A DNA stretch of 64,000 nt from Pampus argenteus (Eukaryota; Chordata; Actinopteri; Scombriformes; Stromateidae), in NCBI GenBank assembly GCA_036937835.1, contig CM072876.1, forward strand, positions 3,777,001-3,841,000. The letters are read 5' to 3'. How positions within the stretch are numbered: the stretch's first letter is position 1; each line of letters begins with the position of its first letter. The position numbers and the translations under genes are program-made. Below are positions 24,701 through 36,639 of the stretch, one piece after another. The notes beneath the pieces are model-generated. The model was not told where the DNA came from and did not search any database. It worked only from the letters and a program-made list of their open reading frames with translations.

Positions 24701-24951
24701 ATAAATAATTATAAGAAAAAAAAGAAAAAAAAAAGCCAAGTACACACATCCTGTAAGTGAGAACACATTGCATTGATTAAAAGTCCAGTTCATATTGAAA
24801 TGAGTTCATTATGGAGTCTCAGTCACGCACAATCTCCGCATACCACAGATTATAATAGGAAGTTGCTCAAACTGGGATGTGCATCTCATTATCGGAGCGT
24901 ATTCGAGAACATATCAGTCTTCCTTTTCTGGTGCAGAAATCATGCTTGCAG

Positions 24952-24968
24952 CAGCACCGTGGGACAGC
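24952..24968 (+). promoter_or_regulatory. RE1/NRSE-like half-site pair
   Basis: CAGCACC (24952-24958) and GGACAGC (24962-24968) match the two halves of the REST element. The gap between them is 3 bases instead of the canonical 2, so binding is doubtful. Confidence 0.25.
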
Positions 24969-25484
24969 CCGGTCATGTAAATGGCTGCGTGTTTTTAGTA
25001 TGTACATATTTTAACATGTTAATCTATCTGACAGACCAAACGCAACGCTGACGAGGCCCTTCTCTCTCCCTTCTCCTCGGTGCTCTGTAGGCCTAAGCAT
25101 GCACCACTTTGCACTGTCAAAGACAAAACATAAATAAATCATTTAGTTCATTAATATTCAGGCGAGACCTTGTCTATTTTACACAACATTGTCTGAATAG
25201 TTACAAATCTGCGTTAACCCTTCCTCACCCGCCTCATGTGTTTCCAATAAAGTTGCTATAGGTGGCAAAACTTAAAGATGTGTCTTTATTCTGCTCCTCT
25301 GATCTCTCCTCTGACTCTCTCAGGGGAGCCCATGTAGTTTCCGGCTAAACAACACATGTTTTGATGCTTTTCACTTCCATCCTCGTGCTCCGTGTGCACC
25401 GGTTGTCAGGTAAATGTGCCGACACATATGCGGCTGGTTTTAGGAACAGTGCAGCTGTGACCTCTGGTTTGATGTGTGTAAAAA

Positions 25485-25612
25485 AAAAAAAAAAGAAGAA
25501 AACATCTAATATGGCATTCGCCATCTGCAGGCGAGTAGGGAGAGAAGAAGGGGGGGATTAAAAAAAAAGGGGAAGAAAGGGTGGAAGAGTGGGAGACAGA
25601 GAGGGAGAGCCG
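25485..25612 (+). repeat. Purine-rich tract
   Basis: Begins with an A14 run and continues with 'aagaagggggggatt', 'ggggaagaaaggg' and 'gagagggagag' words. It is nearly all purine apart from about 25 bases around 25508-25535. Confidence 0.8.
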
Positions 25613-25739
25613 TTTGTTCTCCCTGTCACTAGCTGCAATGGGAGGGAAAACAGTGTGTTTGCTTTGCACTCATGCATTGGCTGCCTCCACTTCTTCTCTT
25701 CACTGAAATGGAAGCTTAGAGACAAGATAAACAAAAAGC

Positions 25740-26030
25740 CTGCAGCCGTTTTTCACTGAATTACAGATCTCCTATTTATTTAATTTCAGTAGAATATGAG
25801 AGATCTTTCTAATACACAGCTGTTGCGTGTAATCATGAAATAAAACGCCATTTAGAGCAAACGTATTTTTATCAGAATTGACTTGCCGGAGTCAGATTCC
25901 AATTCATTATAAATTGAGCGACGACAGATTGTTTCTTCTGCTCTTGATAACGGCAACTAATGACATCTGCGGTACGTTATTGCACACATAATGCACGAGA
26001 TGTTGATCTGATATGAGACGATTTAAAAAA
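25740..26030. promoter_or_regulatory. Candidate conserved non-coding block
   Basis: Repeat-free, AT-rich and motif-dense: a MEF2-like CTATTTATTT at 25772-25781, 'attcattataaattg' near 25903-25917 and 'cacataatgcac' near 25984. The texture fits a developmental enhancer; no alignment was available. Confidence 0.28.
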
Positions 26031-28440
26031 AATAATAAATAACCAGTTATCTCCAGTGGAGTGTATCTAAAGCATGTGAACCCACCGCTCTGACTTCACG
26101 TATGTGAGGAATGTGTGCATTTGTTTTGGAGTCAAAATGACGCCACGGAGCAAAGACAGGGTCTGAGCCGTCGGCACTCTGGATGTATTGGCTGCCTGCT
26201 GGGCCTCCTACGTGTTTGCATTTAGCCGCTTGAGAGTTGATCTGGAGGGGGCTGACAGGTAGGCTGATGAGAGTCACCGTGGTACTGCTCCGTACATAGC
26301 GATGGGATTAACACAGTGTGTGTGTGTGTTGTTGTGTGTGCCTTTGTTTTAAGTGGAGGGGAGGATGGAGGGTGGGATTTGTGGGGGTTGAGCTGAGACC
26401 AGAAACCCTGTGGTGCTGGCGTCAGACTGGTACTGAGTTTCTACACACACACACACACACACACCACAAGGTGAAAGCTAAATACAAGCCTTAGTCGTTA
26501 TCTCTCCCCAGTGTTGGTCAACAGTAGAGAGCCATGTGTTCTCAGCTCCACATATTTTATCATAAATGAAGTGTAGAAGACAAATCCAGATTTTCGGGGG
26601 AAAATACAGTTAAAGCTCATTTGTACAAACCACAAATGTTCAACCTGGGCAGGCTAATGATCGGCTAAACTGCTTTTACACATGTGCAAAAAATAATAAT
26701 ATTCCATTAACAGCATATGATCGCAGCTCACAAATTAGCCGGATGGATTGCTCTAATGGGCACGTGTGCACATTAAAAAACTAAGCTCTGCTATATCAAT
26801 GGTGGGGTTACATTAACATGTTTTTTTTTTTTTTTTCAAAATAAAATCAGTATATGTAGCTCAGCTCAAAAAAATTAGATGAAAACCAAAGAAAATAATT
26901 TGCACAAATCTGGCGAACACAAGTCACGACGAGTCCTTACGTGTCCGGAGGAAACATGATACGTTCATTTATATTCTATTTTATTCTATTATCTGACGTC
27001 TCATTAATTAGGCCATTTTATCAGTAGTGCTGATGTTAAGTAAATACATTAAGATACTAAATTAGCTGCCACCAGTAATCAGAATATGCTCAGAGGCATT
27101 GATCACAGGTTCTGCTCTTTCCATTAATCCGTCAGCGACTCAACTCAACCTTTTTGAACTCGTCTCCATTCTTTGTGTACGACGTCAGGACTGGGAATGG
27201 GGAAAGTGCACTCCCTGAAATTGTGACGAAACTGGGGTGTATTTTGAGCTCACTGTATGAAGACTTTTGACTTTTGAGGATTAAAAGGTAGTCCATTAAG
27301 AGAGAAAGCTTCCACAGCGAGAACACGGCACCGAAGTCTCCGCTCTCTCTCTCTCTCTCTCAGGATGAAGCGGCGAATTAACAAAAACCAGCTCAACCGC
27401 CAGACCACACACACTAATATCTTCTCCAAGTTTAATAGACAATGACCTTCCTAAATTGATGAGGTCATACAGTTAAATTTAGAGAGAACGGAGGTCAAAT
27501 GTACATCTTTCCCGCCGCTTAGTCCTGAACAGCTGGAAACTTTATACACAGCAGTAGCTTCACTGTGTCGGTACGTGCTTTCAGTACCGTCCGACCTTAC
27601 AGGCTTACCCAATTACTCATTCATTTTCTCTACTCTTTCAATTTTTCTTTTTATTGTCATAACTGGCTTGATCAGATCCTTGCAAATACTGAACAAAGAA
27701 CAGAGTGATACCATGGAAACAGGTACGGATAGATAGTCTGATCTAATCTGCCTTGACTGATCTGACTTGCATGTGTGTTTTGACTGTGGGAGGAAGATTA
27801 ACAGGCACAATGGAAATACAAACCCATAATGTCTTTAATTTATTTACTAATATAATATATATTTTTTTTATCAATTTACCCATTAGTAAGTGATAGAGCT
27901 AATAGAGTCACTGCTTATTTTAATGCTCAACTGGCTAAAAATGACTAAAAAGGGGGAATAAATGGTTCGATGTACTTTGCTGTTTATCCACACGTGATTA
28001 ACAGTTAACGCCGTTTCTGTTAGACGGCCAGATATTCGATGTTAGTGAAGAACAACGTCTGTCGTGGTCGCCTAGTTTTGAGTTGTTAGATTTGTTAGAT
28101 TTCACACATTAAAATGTCATTTCTGGTAAGTTTATTAGACTTAATTTCAGCACTGTTCAAATAGCAACGCATGTAACAAGGTTATACTGCATTCATTGAT
28201 ATTTACACAGCTACAGTGTATGAAAGTTTAAGTATAGCATAAAGTGGGTGATGAAAGTATGAAATATTTTATTTCATCCGAGGACATTTTAATTTGTGCC
28301 GACGCTCAATTTGCAAAGTCGAGGGAAATTTTACATCCACTTATGGCTTCCGGTTGCCTTTACGTGCAATTGTGACGTCTCTAAAATTCACTTTGTATTA
28401 AGTCTAAACACGCCTTGTCCTGAGTCACAGTAAGAGTTCT
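26031..28440. other. Non-coding stretch
   Basis: Holds (GT)n at 26317-26340, (CA)n at 26443-26463, T16 at 26821-26836 and (CT)n at 27342-27361. 26640-26810 and 27000-27140 are repeat-free with 'attaattagg' and similar cores and could be regulatory. No gene is recognised. An acceptor-like (CT)n-CAG followed by a 26-codon ATG frame at 27365 is noted as a finding. Confidence 0.55.
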
Positions 28441-28444
28441 GTTC

Positions 28445-28770
28445 ACAGGTTCCTATGTTCCCCAGTTCTACATACGTGCTCTCCCAGGATCATATGTTCT
28501 CAAGTTCCCGTGTTCCCCAGCTCTATAGCATATACGGTAATAGGAACCTGAAAGAGATGTTCCCGTGCTCTCACTCAGTATAATAATATTGGTTGGAGTA
28601 ATAGAATCACCAAAGGTCGTAGCTTGACGCTTCTATAGCTGCAAACTAAAACTAAACTTAAGTATATAATTAAATCCAGTTTTTTTTTTTTAGTTTTTTT
28701 TTTTAGGCGTGTTAATGCGTGTTATCAGAATGTATTGAACTGGGGGAACACGGGACCCTGGGAACATGGA
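28445..28770. mobile_element. Interspersed element with inverted ends and 'tgttcccc' modules
   Basis: The left part (28448-28535) repeats variants of 'cctatgttccccagttc' every 16-20 bases, for example near 28451, 28490 and 28505. The right end (28738-28760) has the same word in inverted orientation ('gaactgggggaacacggg'). The pattern fits a teleost 'tatgttcccc' repeat that I recall. The middle is AT-rich with two T-runs near 28681-28704. No coding capacity. Confidence 0.5.
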
Positions 28771-30185
28771 TACACTGCAGCGCCATTTGATAAAGCTCAC
28801 CTCTGATAGTGGATGATAACTGATGGGATTACAGTAGAACGGAGGCGGGGATGTTGGGGCGATGCTGGGGATGTTGGAGCGATGCTGGGGATGGCGTGCT
28901 CTTTACGGACATTGGTTTCCAACCATTGACATCGGGGATACAGATGGCATAGTCAGCGTAATCCCCATCTGAGGATCAGGTAATAGCAAAAAAATGTGTG
29001 TCATATGTACAGTACAACACAAACACTACAGATATGTCATAAACTAAACCTAAACTCCTCAACCAATACTTAGTTAGTTCAGACATTTAATTGTCAATTG
29101 GAATAAAAGTGTGTAGTGAATGTATTCACAGTCAATCTACAACAGCAGTAAACATGATGCAGTGTCATCTGATACAACATTAAACAGTCTTTTACAGTCA
29201 TGGATCCATTTATATACCTACAGTGTCTAGTTTCCTCTGTAAATACTGGCAAAGACTCTACTGCACATCATGGCATACATCATGGCATACAGCCACACAC
29301 TCCTACTCTACTTAGGTCCATCAGGCTATTATGTTAACATGCTACCAAATGTACTTTTCTTATAAATGTGGAGACATATGTAGTATTATGTAATGTTGAG
29401 GGAGTTTGAAAATCATTAACAAATGTTTGAGGATAATTTTCTTTTCCTCTTGTTCGGCAAAGACTAAATAGGATCGTTTTACATGTATTGATTTGAGAAG
29501 AGAATTGAATATAAATAATTATGATACGCTACGATATCTATTTTAAAACTTTCAAATATCAGGTAACACTTTGACTGAAACATGGTTGTTATCGTGACCT
29601 TAAAAAAACTGGAAATCAAGCATTTCATTGTTGCATTTCTCACATGAGCCATGATCCATCTTCAAAAAAAAAAAGTTTCAAGAGTGTCACCTTTTAATTT
29701 ATTTAGTAGATTTGTCACCCTTGCTGGGTGATTAGTCCTCTGTCTGAACGCTGCTGAGTGGCCCCACTGAGATTCCTACAGATTTGTGTCATTGTCGAAG
29801 GAGTACTACTTGAAGGAAAAGAAATTATGCATAAATGTGTCTGCTGAATAAAAAAAAAAGAGAGAGAGCCTTTTTTCCCCCGACTTTGAAAAAAAAAAAA
29901 CAACCCACTTCACAGTTCATGTCTGTCATCATTTTTTAAACGAAAATATTCTAAACCAGGAAATAAAAAGCTGAATTTCAAGCTGAAACTATTATTAGCT
30001 TCAGTCAACGATGATATAAACGAGGGCCTGAAAGAGCCGAAAACAACCGAACGCTGACACAACAACAGACTTTAAGGGATGGTCACCTGTTTAAAATAAA
30101 AAAAATAAAACAGCTGTTTTTATTCCGCACACAATGAATAAAACTATGACAATTATATCATAAAATGCCTTTAAAAAAAAATAAA
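28771..30185. other. Non-coding stretch
   Basis: 28847-28890 holds two and a bit copies of a 20-bp unit ('ggggatgttggggcgatgct'). The rest is AT-rich unique sequence with short A-runs near 29665, 29852 and 29889. No gene is recognised. Confidence 0.55.
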
Positions 30186-30206
30186 ATATATATATATATA
30201 TATATA
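30186..30206. repeat. Short (AT)n run
   Basis: About ten AT units, 40 bp before the large hairpin. Confidence 0.93.
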
Positions 30207-30247
30207 ATTTGAGGGAACTGGACCTGAAAGTTTCTATTTCAGTCGAT

Positions 30248-30373
30248 CCTCAGTAGAAACTGTTACACCTTCTACCTGCCGCTGATAGAGATCATACCTG
30301 CAGCCTAACGTGCTGCAGGTATGATCTCTATCAGTGCTGCTTGAGCTCCGTGTAAGCGGGTTTTCTACTGAGG
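30248..30373. repeat. Nested long hairpin (foldback)
   Basis: An inner perfect 23-bp inverted repeat (30282-30304 with 30312-30334) encloses a 7-base loop. An outer inverted repeat pairs 30248-30260 with 30360-30373 with one unpaired T. The spacers are partly complementary ('ttacac' at 30263 pairs near 30350). The whole 126 bp could fold as one imperfect stem in RNA or extrude as a cruciform. It could be a foldback/MITE-type element or a hairpin-RNA source. No known microRNA sequence is recognised. Confidence 0.9.
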
Positions 30374-30624
30374 TGTGGTCTCTGGATCCGGGTACAGATA
30401 TCACACACACCACCTTAAATACCCCTATGATCACATTCCTAACTACTTTCACAACTTCTGTCACACTGTTTTCATTACTCATCCTTTCCCTTTCCATTTA
30501 TTATCCCTTCCTTCCTGTCTTTGTCAACTCTCCTTCCTTTCCTTCCTTTAATGTTTTCACGGTCTCTTACGGTTTTGTCCTTTCATCCGGGATCTTCCTG
30601 TCTCTCTCCGTCTGCTGCACATGT

Positions 30625-30757
30625 GTGGAATGCAACAAAGTACTCAATAGTACTACAATACTGGAGAATAATTTTGAGGTTCTTGTACTTTACTTGAATA
30701 TTTCTGTTTATGATTCTTTGACTTCACTGGATTTTTACGCCACTACTTTCATCTGAC
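30625..30757 (+). repeat. Diverged copy of the 'tacttgtactttacttga' teleost repeat
   Basis: 'ttttgaggttcttgtactt', 'tacttgaatatttctg', 'cttcactggattttt' and 'actttcatctgacgcg' follow the order of a repeat I recall as extremely common in teleosts ('ttttgaggtacttgtactt' in other copies). The copy is old, with many substitutions. Confidence 0.75.
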
Positions 30758-30959
30758 GCGTATAGATATAGACACACAGACCGTATCATTATCCACAGTG
30801 GCACAACTGAATATCCAAGCTTTCACACACTCCCCCACATCATCACCGCACGTTCACTTACTTTCATTTGCAGTCAGTTAAATAACATAAACATTTGGCT
30901 TGGATTTTTTTTATTTTTAATTTTCCAGTATAGTTATGTTTTGTTGACCTCTTTCTAAA

Positions 30960-31200
30960 GGGCCCGATAACCACAACAGCTTATAAAATATGATTAATTG
31001 CTTTCGATTAATTTACCATAACAGTGTGTTTAATGATTAGTATTAGCTCCATCAGGTTTATGCAACATTAAAAAGGCTGCTTACGCGTTAATGTATCAGT
31101 AATAATTATACATAGCAACATAACACTGACAGACACAATATGGTTGCATAATGAGCACTTTGTTCCTTTAATTATGCCGATAATACTTATTTACTTCCTC
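30960..31200. promoter_or_regulatory. Candidate conserved non-coding block
   Basis: Contains a RUNX-type AACCACAA (30969-30976), GATTAATTG (30992-31000) and, about 12 bp on, CGATTAATTT. AT-rich homeodomain-like cores follow up to 31170. No simple repeats. Enhancer identity is inferred from texture alone. Confidence 0.28.
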
Positions 31201-34200
31201 TAAGCATACTTCATAATTGAGTATTTTTTAAGTTGTGGTATTACTACTTTTATATATATGTTACAGGATGAGACGATAACAAGGTGAGCTACAGTATCCT
31301 CATGTAGAAACACATACTGATGGTATGGAGCCACTGTCAAGGTCCAATCCACCGGTGTCAATGAATAGCCAACATACTTAAGGGGGGGTATAAAAGATAG
31401 GTAACGACAGGATGGGGAAAAAGCAACGTGAATAGAGACAGAGATGGAGAGATCCAAGAAGACATGCAAAATGAATAAACGCCGTTTAACAGGGGAATCC
31501 ATCCTTTTGCTTTTTATAAGACCTGCGCTCCAGAGAGACGTTCGTCCATCATCTACAAATCCACAACTGCCAATAAATTCCAGACAAGCTTTTCCTGCTG
31601 TCTGACACACAGTCGGAGCAGAAAGAGAGATGTTTTACAGTAAAACCACAAGCGTGTAAAGGATCCCTCTGGGGTGAAGGCTGGAACAATGCTGTCTCTT
31701 TCCTCTATGGACACGGAAACACACAGATCTTTTTTTTTTTTTTTTTTTTGACAGGGTGGCCGTCATACACGCACATGTGGAGGGTAACTTTCAGGGGCGA
31801 TAACCTCTGATGGCTCTCATGAGACCATCTTGGAAACAGATGTGATGGATTTTAAGTCAGTGTCCTTTTTTTGCTGGTGTTGTTTTAATATCGAGAGTAC
31901 GAGAAACAACAAAGCCTGTTCTGTGCATGTGGGAAGTTTCTTTGTCGTAATCAATATCACCCAGAAGTCTAAAACAAATGTTTCTATCCAGACGGTCTGA
32001 AATCAATGCAAACTGCAGTTACAAAACTCATCATCCCGCGACGGATCCTCTCATATCCTGCAAGTTGAAAAGTATAAGAAACAGATATCGTGGTTCATCA
32101 AGGTCAGAGCTCAAGAAAGCTGACCTTTGTGTGTCTTTAATGTACTCCACGGGAAGCTCTGCTAGGCCAGCTGGACTCGCTGGAAGGCTGCGTCCAGTCG
32201 GTCGCAGGTCACTGATGAGTACAAGTTTTACAGAAACACTTGCACTGGATGAAGGAGAAAGAGAAAGAAAATACAGGGAAGGAATGTTGGAAATGTGGAC
32301 AATTCAGGGTGCTGTTGTTTTTGGAGAAGAGAAAGAGAAAAGAAGAGAGCTGGAGCAGAAAAGATCTTTCTTTTCTTTTCTTTTCTTTGCTCCTCTTGTT
32401 GGAGAAAGTGATTTAAGGATTTACTGAATGGGTCAGAGGATCGGACGGCCAAAGCCGTGGCGAGTTGAAAGAAGAGTACAAAGAGGAAGTGATGGTGGAG
32501 GATGTTTCATCTCAGATCAGAGATGACTGTTCAGGGCCCCCGGAGCAAAAGAAAAGAGGGAAGGAGACAGGAGGGAGGCGGAGGTCAGGGTGGGGGAGTG
32601 AGTGCTGACTAAGGTATTCGAAAGGTCATATTTATGAACTTGTTGTTAACCTATGCATCCTGTAGGGAGGAGGACAGGGGCATGGGAATCGTGTTGCAAC
32701 CCAAAACAGAGGTTCTTATCCAGCCGTAACTCAACAGAGGACAGCAGAGTGTCACCGCTATCGAATATCTTCCACCCTCCTCTTCTGGGACAAAAACTCC
32801 TCCACATCGTTTTTTTCCCAAGAAGGTCTTTTTTTTTTTCCTCGGCTGCTGATTACATTACACTATTTTATAGACAAACACTCCTTTCTAATCTTTTCTT
32901 AATCCACTGATTTATAGATGTACACAGCTGGTTTATTCAAAACAACACCTTCCCCACGGAGGAGTGTTTTAGATATGGCAGCGACCTCCTCAACAATGCC
33001 GGTTGTCGGGGTTATTACCAGCCGAAATGCTAACAAGCATGTCTGAGGACCTCGAGAGCTCGATAGCAACGATATTAATAAGTCTGCAGCTCCATCCGGG
33101 CTGTCAATTTTCTGAGGCATATATTAGTATTGGCCCCTTATTGACACTGTCGCTGCATCAAACCCTAAATCAATAGACCATCTACACTGCACTGCATAGA
33201 TTAGAAAACAAATCAAATAAGATATTCTGGGCAAGTATAAATCGTATTCAATAGGTAAGTGCGGGATGCTCAGAAGTCCTTTTCATGTTGAGAGGCGGAC
33301 TGTAGCAATATCTGTCTGAAGCAGATGGTTAAGTAGACATCTGCTACCATCAAACTGAAGAGTGCGTCTGATATTTCCAACATCAAAAACACCTCTTCAG
33401 TGCATTTATATTCTTCCTGCCGCAGGTCATATCTAGGCAGGCACGCAGCTTCTTCATTTCGGAGTCGAGAAATGAAGCGTCTCAGGTCCATTGTTGTTTA
33501 ACAAGCGCAAGAATCTGAAATATCATATTTTGCGGACAACACTGTGACACATTGGTGTGATTAGTGTACGTCTACGGAGCATTTAGTTTTATTATCAACC
33601 AAATGTTTAAAAACCGCCGGTTCACGATCCGTGACATTAAATTGACAGTTAAGGATCATTAGTTTGGATTTTTATTGCTTCAGAAATGTCGTGGCACAGC
33701 TTCATATTTCATTTTGAACCCTACCAACCCTAACGTGAGCGTTATAATTCCTCTTTAAACTGGACATAGCACACTTTCCCCTTGATTGTCACATGAAAGG
33801 TTAGCATCACAGAGAAGTCAGACAGGGTGAGAAACCTGATGGTCAGATGATTAGAAAAGGTTTTAAACTATAAACCCCAGGCTAACCAAACATATATTAA
33901 AAGGATATTAAAACTCCCGGTTCAACTTTGACTGATTAAACCTGCAGTAGCGTGTTTGAAATGCGATTGTTGGATTTATCCACCATCCCGGCACCATTCA
34001 TTTAAACAACACTATATCAAGTCTATCAAGGCGACCACCCAGGATAACAAATGTTCACTTCTTATACACGCAGCACACATTTTCATGTTAACTGAACATA
34101 CATTTTATGCCCCCCCCCCACACACACATCCCTGAGTAATGAATGAGACACCTGAGTATGCACCAGACGCCCTCTCATGCCTTTTCATCTTTTACTGTGA

Positions 34201-34276
34201 GTCACCCCCTCAGTTTCCATCCTCCCTACCTGTCATCATAGCTTAAAATAAAAAGGAGCTGAGAGCGCGTGATAAA

Positions 34277-34281
<5 letters not shown>
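31200..34281. other. Non-coding stretch
   Basis: Holds T20 at 31730-31749, (TTTTC)n at 32366-32388 next to a purine-rich stretch, and C9 at 34107-34115. A 136-codon minus-strand frame (31200-31610) and a 149-codon plus-strand frame (31978-32427) show no recognised domain. 33130-33760 is unique with no clear signal. Confidence 0.55.

Positions 34282-34315
<34 letters not shown>
34282..34315. repeat. (CA)n microsatellite
   Basis: About 16 CA units. Confidence 0.97.
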
Positions 34316-34317
<2 letters not shown>

Positions 34318-36242
34318 CTTGACTTAAAACATGCTTGCTGAAGCCCACGCACCATTACTGTATGGTACTCTCTCGCATTTATCTCATCTCTCATTCTGCC
34401 TCCGTGTAGCTTCCTGAATTTACTGTGCCACATGCACAAGTACACAAACCCATGCAGGATCCACACACACACACCTTCATCATTCACCGCTGCCGTTTGC
34501 TCTGGATGTGTTCAAACATTTCGAGCTCATCCAGGGAACGTGTTTATTTCACCCTCCTTACTCAACTTGATCCGTCATCATTAGCTCACAGCAAGGGCAT
34601 CTGGATTTTTAAACCCTGCTGTCGTCTTAAAGGAGTACACCGACCAGTTAGGATCTTCTGTATCTTGTAAGATACAGATTTTTTTAGAAAATGGAAGTAG
34701 CACGAACGCTGAATCCTGTATCGTAAAAGCAATTCTGTCGCAACTCAAACGGGGGGTGAATACACTTGGATTTATGGGAATTGGTCAGTTATGGGAATTG
34801 CTGAGAAACGTGGTGAAATGGGATGATTTTACTTCTTTCTAACAGCAGTCTGATAGATGAACCTGTGACTCGTTAAGATGTCAGGGGAGACTTGTAACCT
34901 AATAGCCTTCCATTTACAGTATGCTCAGCTTTTTCTGCATTGTCTCTCGAGGGGGTCTCTCGTTGAGCCGTGGAGAAGGATTATGCTTTTCTTTCGGATT
35001 TTATGAGCAGTAATATAATAAAGGATAGAGAGAGAGACACATAGTGTTGAAAGAATTAGCCAGAGCATCCGGGCACTGTTGCAGCATAAAGCAGGTTAAA
35101 GTATTGGAGGAACATTAAAAACAAAAAAAAAAGCTTTATGATCTGAGACATAACCACTAGTGAGGACTAGATGGGAGGTATGATATTTACAATCTGTGGC
35201 ACCTTTAAAAGTTTGGGTCTAAATGAAAAGACTCGTAAGGAAATCGCATGAAGGAGGAGTAGGAGGACGATATTATACAAAAGCAAAGGACCAGAAATTA
35301 AAACACTGAAGTTTTCAACAGAAACTATTTCTACGGATGAGAGCAAAACCACCGCCGTGACCCGAAAGCCGAGGGAGATGAAGAGAGGGAGAGAAGAGTT
35401 TGTGACAGGTGTACTGGAGTATGATGAAAGTCACACAGCTGGGCTAATGAGTGTTGTGAAGGATGTTGGCAGACAGCATGTGAGAGCCCAGTCAATTTGG
35501 ATGTAAACCATCCCTTATTTAAAAAAAAAGAAAAGTGTAGCTCGCTCCCAGAACAAATTTAAATTATCTGGTGAAATTGCCCCACGTCCCAGAGAGAGAG
35601 AGAGAGATCGGTCGGTTTGAGCATTTCAGATTTTTGACGATTAAATCTGAGACCCAGGAAAAAAAAAACGTCTTTTGAGTTTGACATCTCTATTAATGTC
35701 GATTACCAGCATCTCGAGTGTTAAATAAGTTCACTTTTTGACGGCGCATCTGGTGCATATGACGTCAAACACTCGCCTTCTCGTGTCCGCTGCATTCGGG
35801 ATAAAGGGACATGAATTTCCTCTCTTGATCTCTGAGTGGTTTCAGAAGGAGAGAGAGAGAGAAAAAAAAAAGAAGTGCTCTATAAATTCAGCTCCTCTCT
35901 TGTTTACATTAGTGTGTCAGAGGTCCTTGCACTAATTCAGATGGTTGCACTGTTTCTGGCTGGGGAGTACATCACTTTAGTTTGGGTTAAGCATCCATTA
36001 CTAAAAGCGGCTGGCCTTGAGGTTTGAAACTGTTTACGCTCTTGCCCAAACTTATCGTGAGCCCATGCTTCTCCGATCCCTGGAGTCCTTCACAAGCTTC
36101 CGACCGACCACGTTCACTTTCATCTGTGAATTCTCTGCAGGCCGCCGACTCTCTACATAATGTGAATTGTTGAGCTAAATGTTAAAGATATCTGGAGTGC
36201 TGCACAGTTCCCTGGATGACAATGTTTATCTATTGATCCACC
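34316..36242. other. Non-coding stretch
   Basis: Includes a small perfect hairpin at 34658-34677 (9-bp arms, 2-base loop), short (GA)n runs at 35590-35606 and 35850-35862, and A-runs. No gene is recognised. Confidence 0.55.
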
Positions 36243-36390
36243 ACTTCGGTCCAGACTGAAATATCTCTAAAAACTATTGAATGCATTCATGCGATATTTG
36301 GTACAAACATTCGTATTCACCAGAGGATGAAACCTACTGATGTTATATGTAGCACAATGAGGCTGACAGTCCCTTTTTTTTATCCTCTAA
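36243..36390 (+). repeat. Interspersed teleost repeat, second copy
   Basis: 'cggtccagactgaaatat', 'aaaaactattgaatgcattc', 'atttggtacaaacattcg' and 'agaggatgaaacctactg' belong to the same family as 3640-3985. The stretch 'cggtccagactgaaatat' recurs in inverted orientation near 47367-47387. Confidence 0.75.
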
Positions 36391-36639
36391 TCTTTATCAT
36401 CAGGTAAAAAAAACCCTTCCCATCAGCCTCGCCTGTAATTTGTAATTTCACACTCCATGCTAACATGCTAAAGTAGAAGAGAAAAGTGTATAATTATGTA
36501 ATATATATGTATGTATAATGGCACACGTTTTCTGACAATCTCTTCTATTAAATTCAGCTTAATGCTATAGGAGGAAAAAAAAAAACCCAGAATGACCATT
36601 TCAGTATGTTTCTGAGCTAGAAAGCCACTTACTGTGCAG

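Noticed and set aside
30334..30756. 140-codon plus-strand frame
   Set aside because: Begins inside the hairpin and runs through a pyrimidine-rich stretch into a known repeat.
31978..32427. 149-codon frame
   Set aside because: Second half is translated purine-rich repeat; no domain or exon signals.
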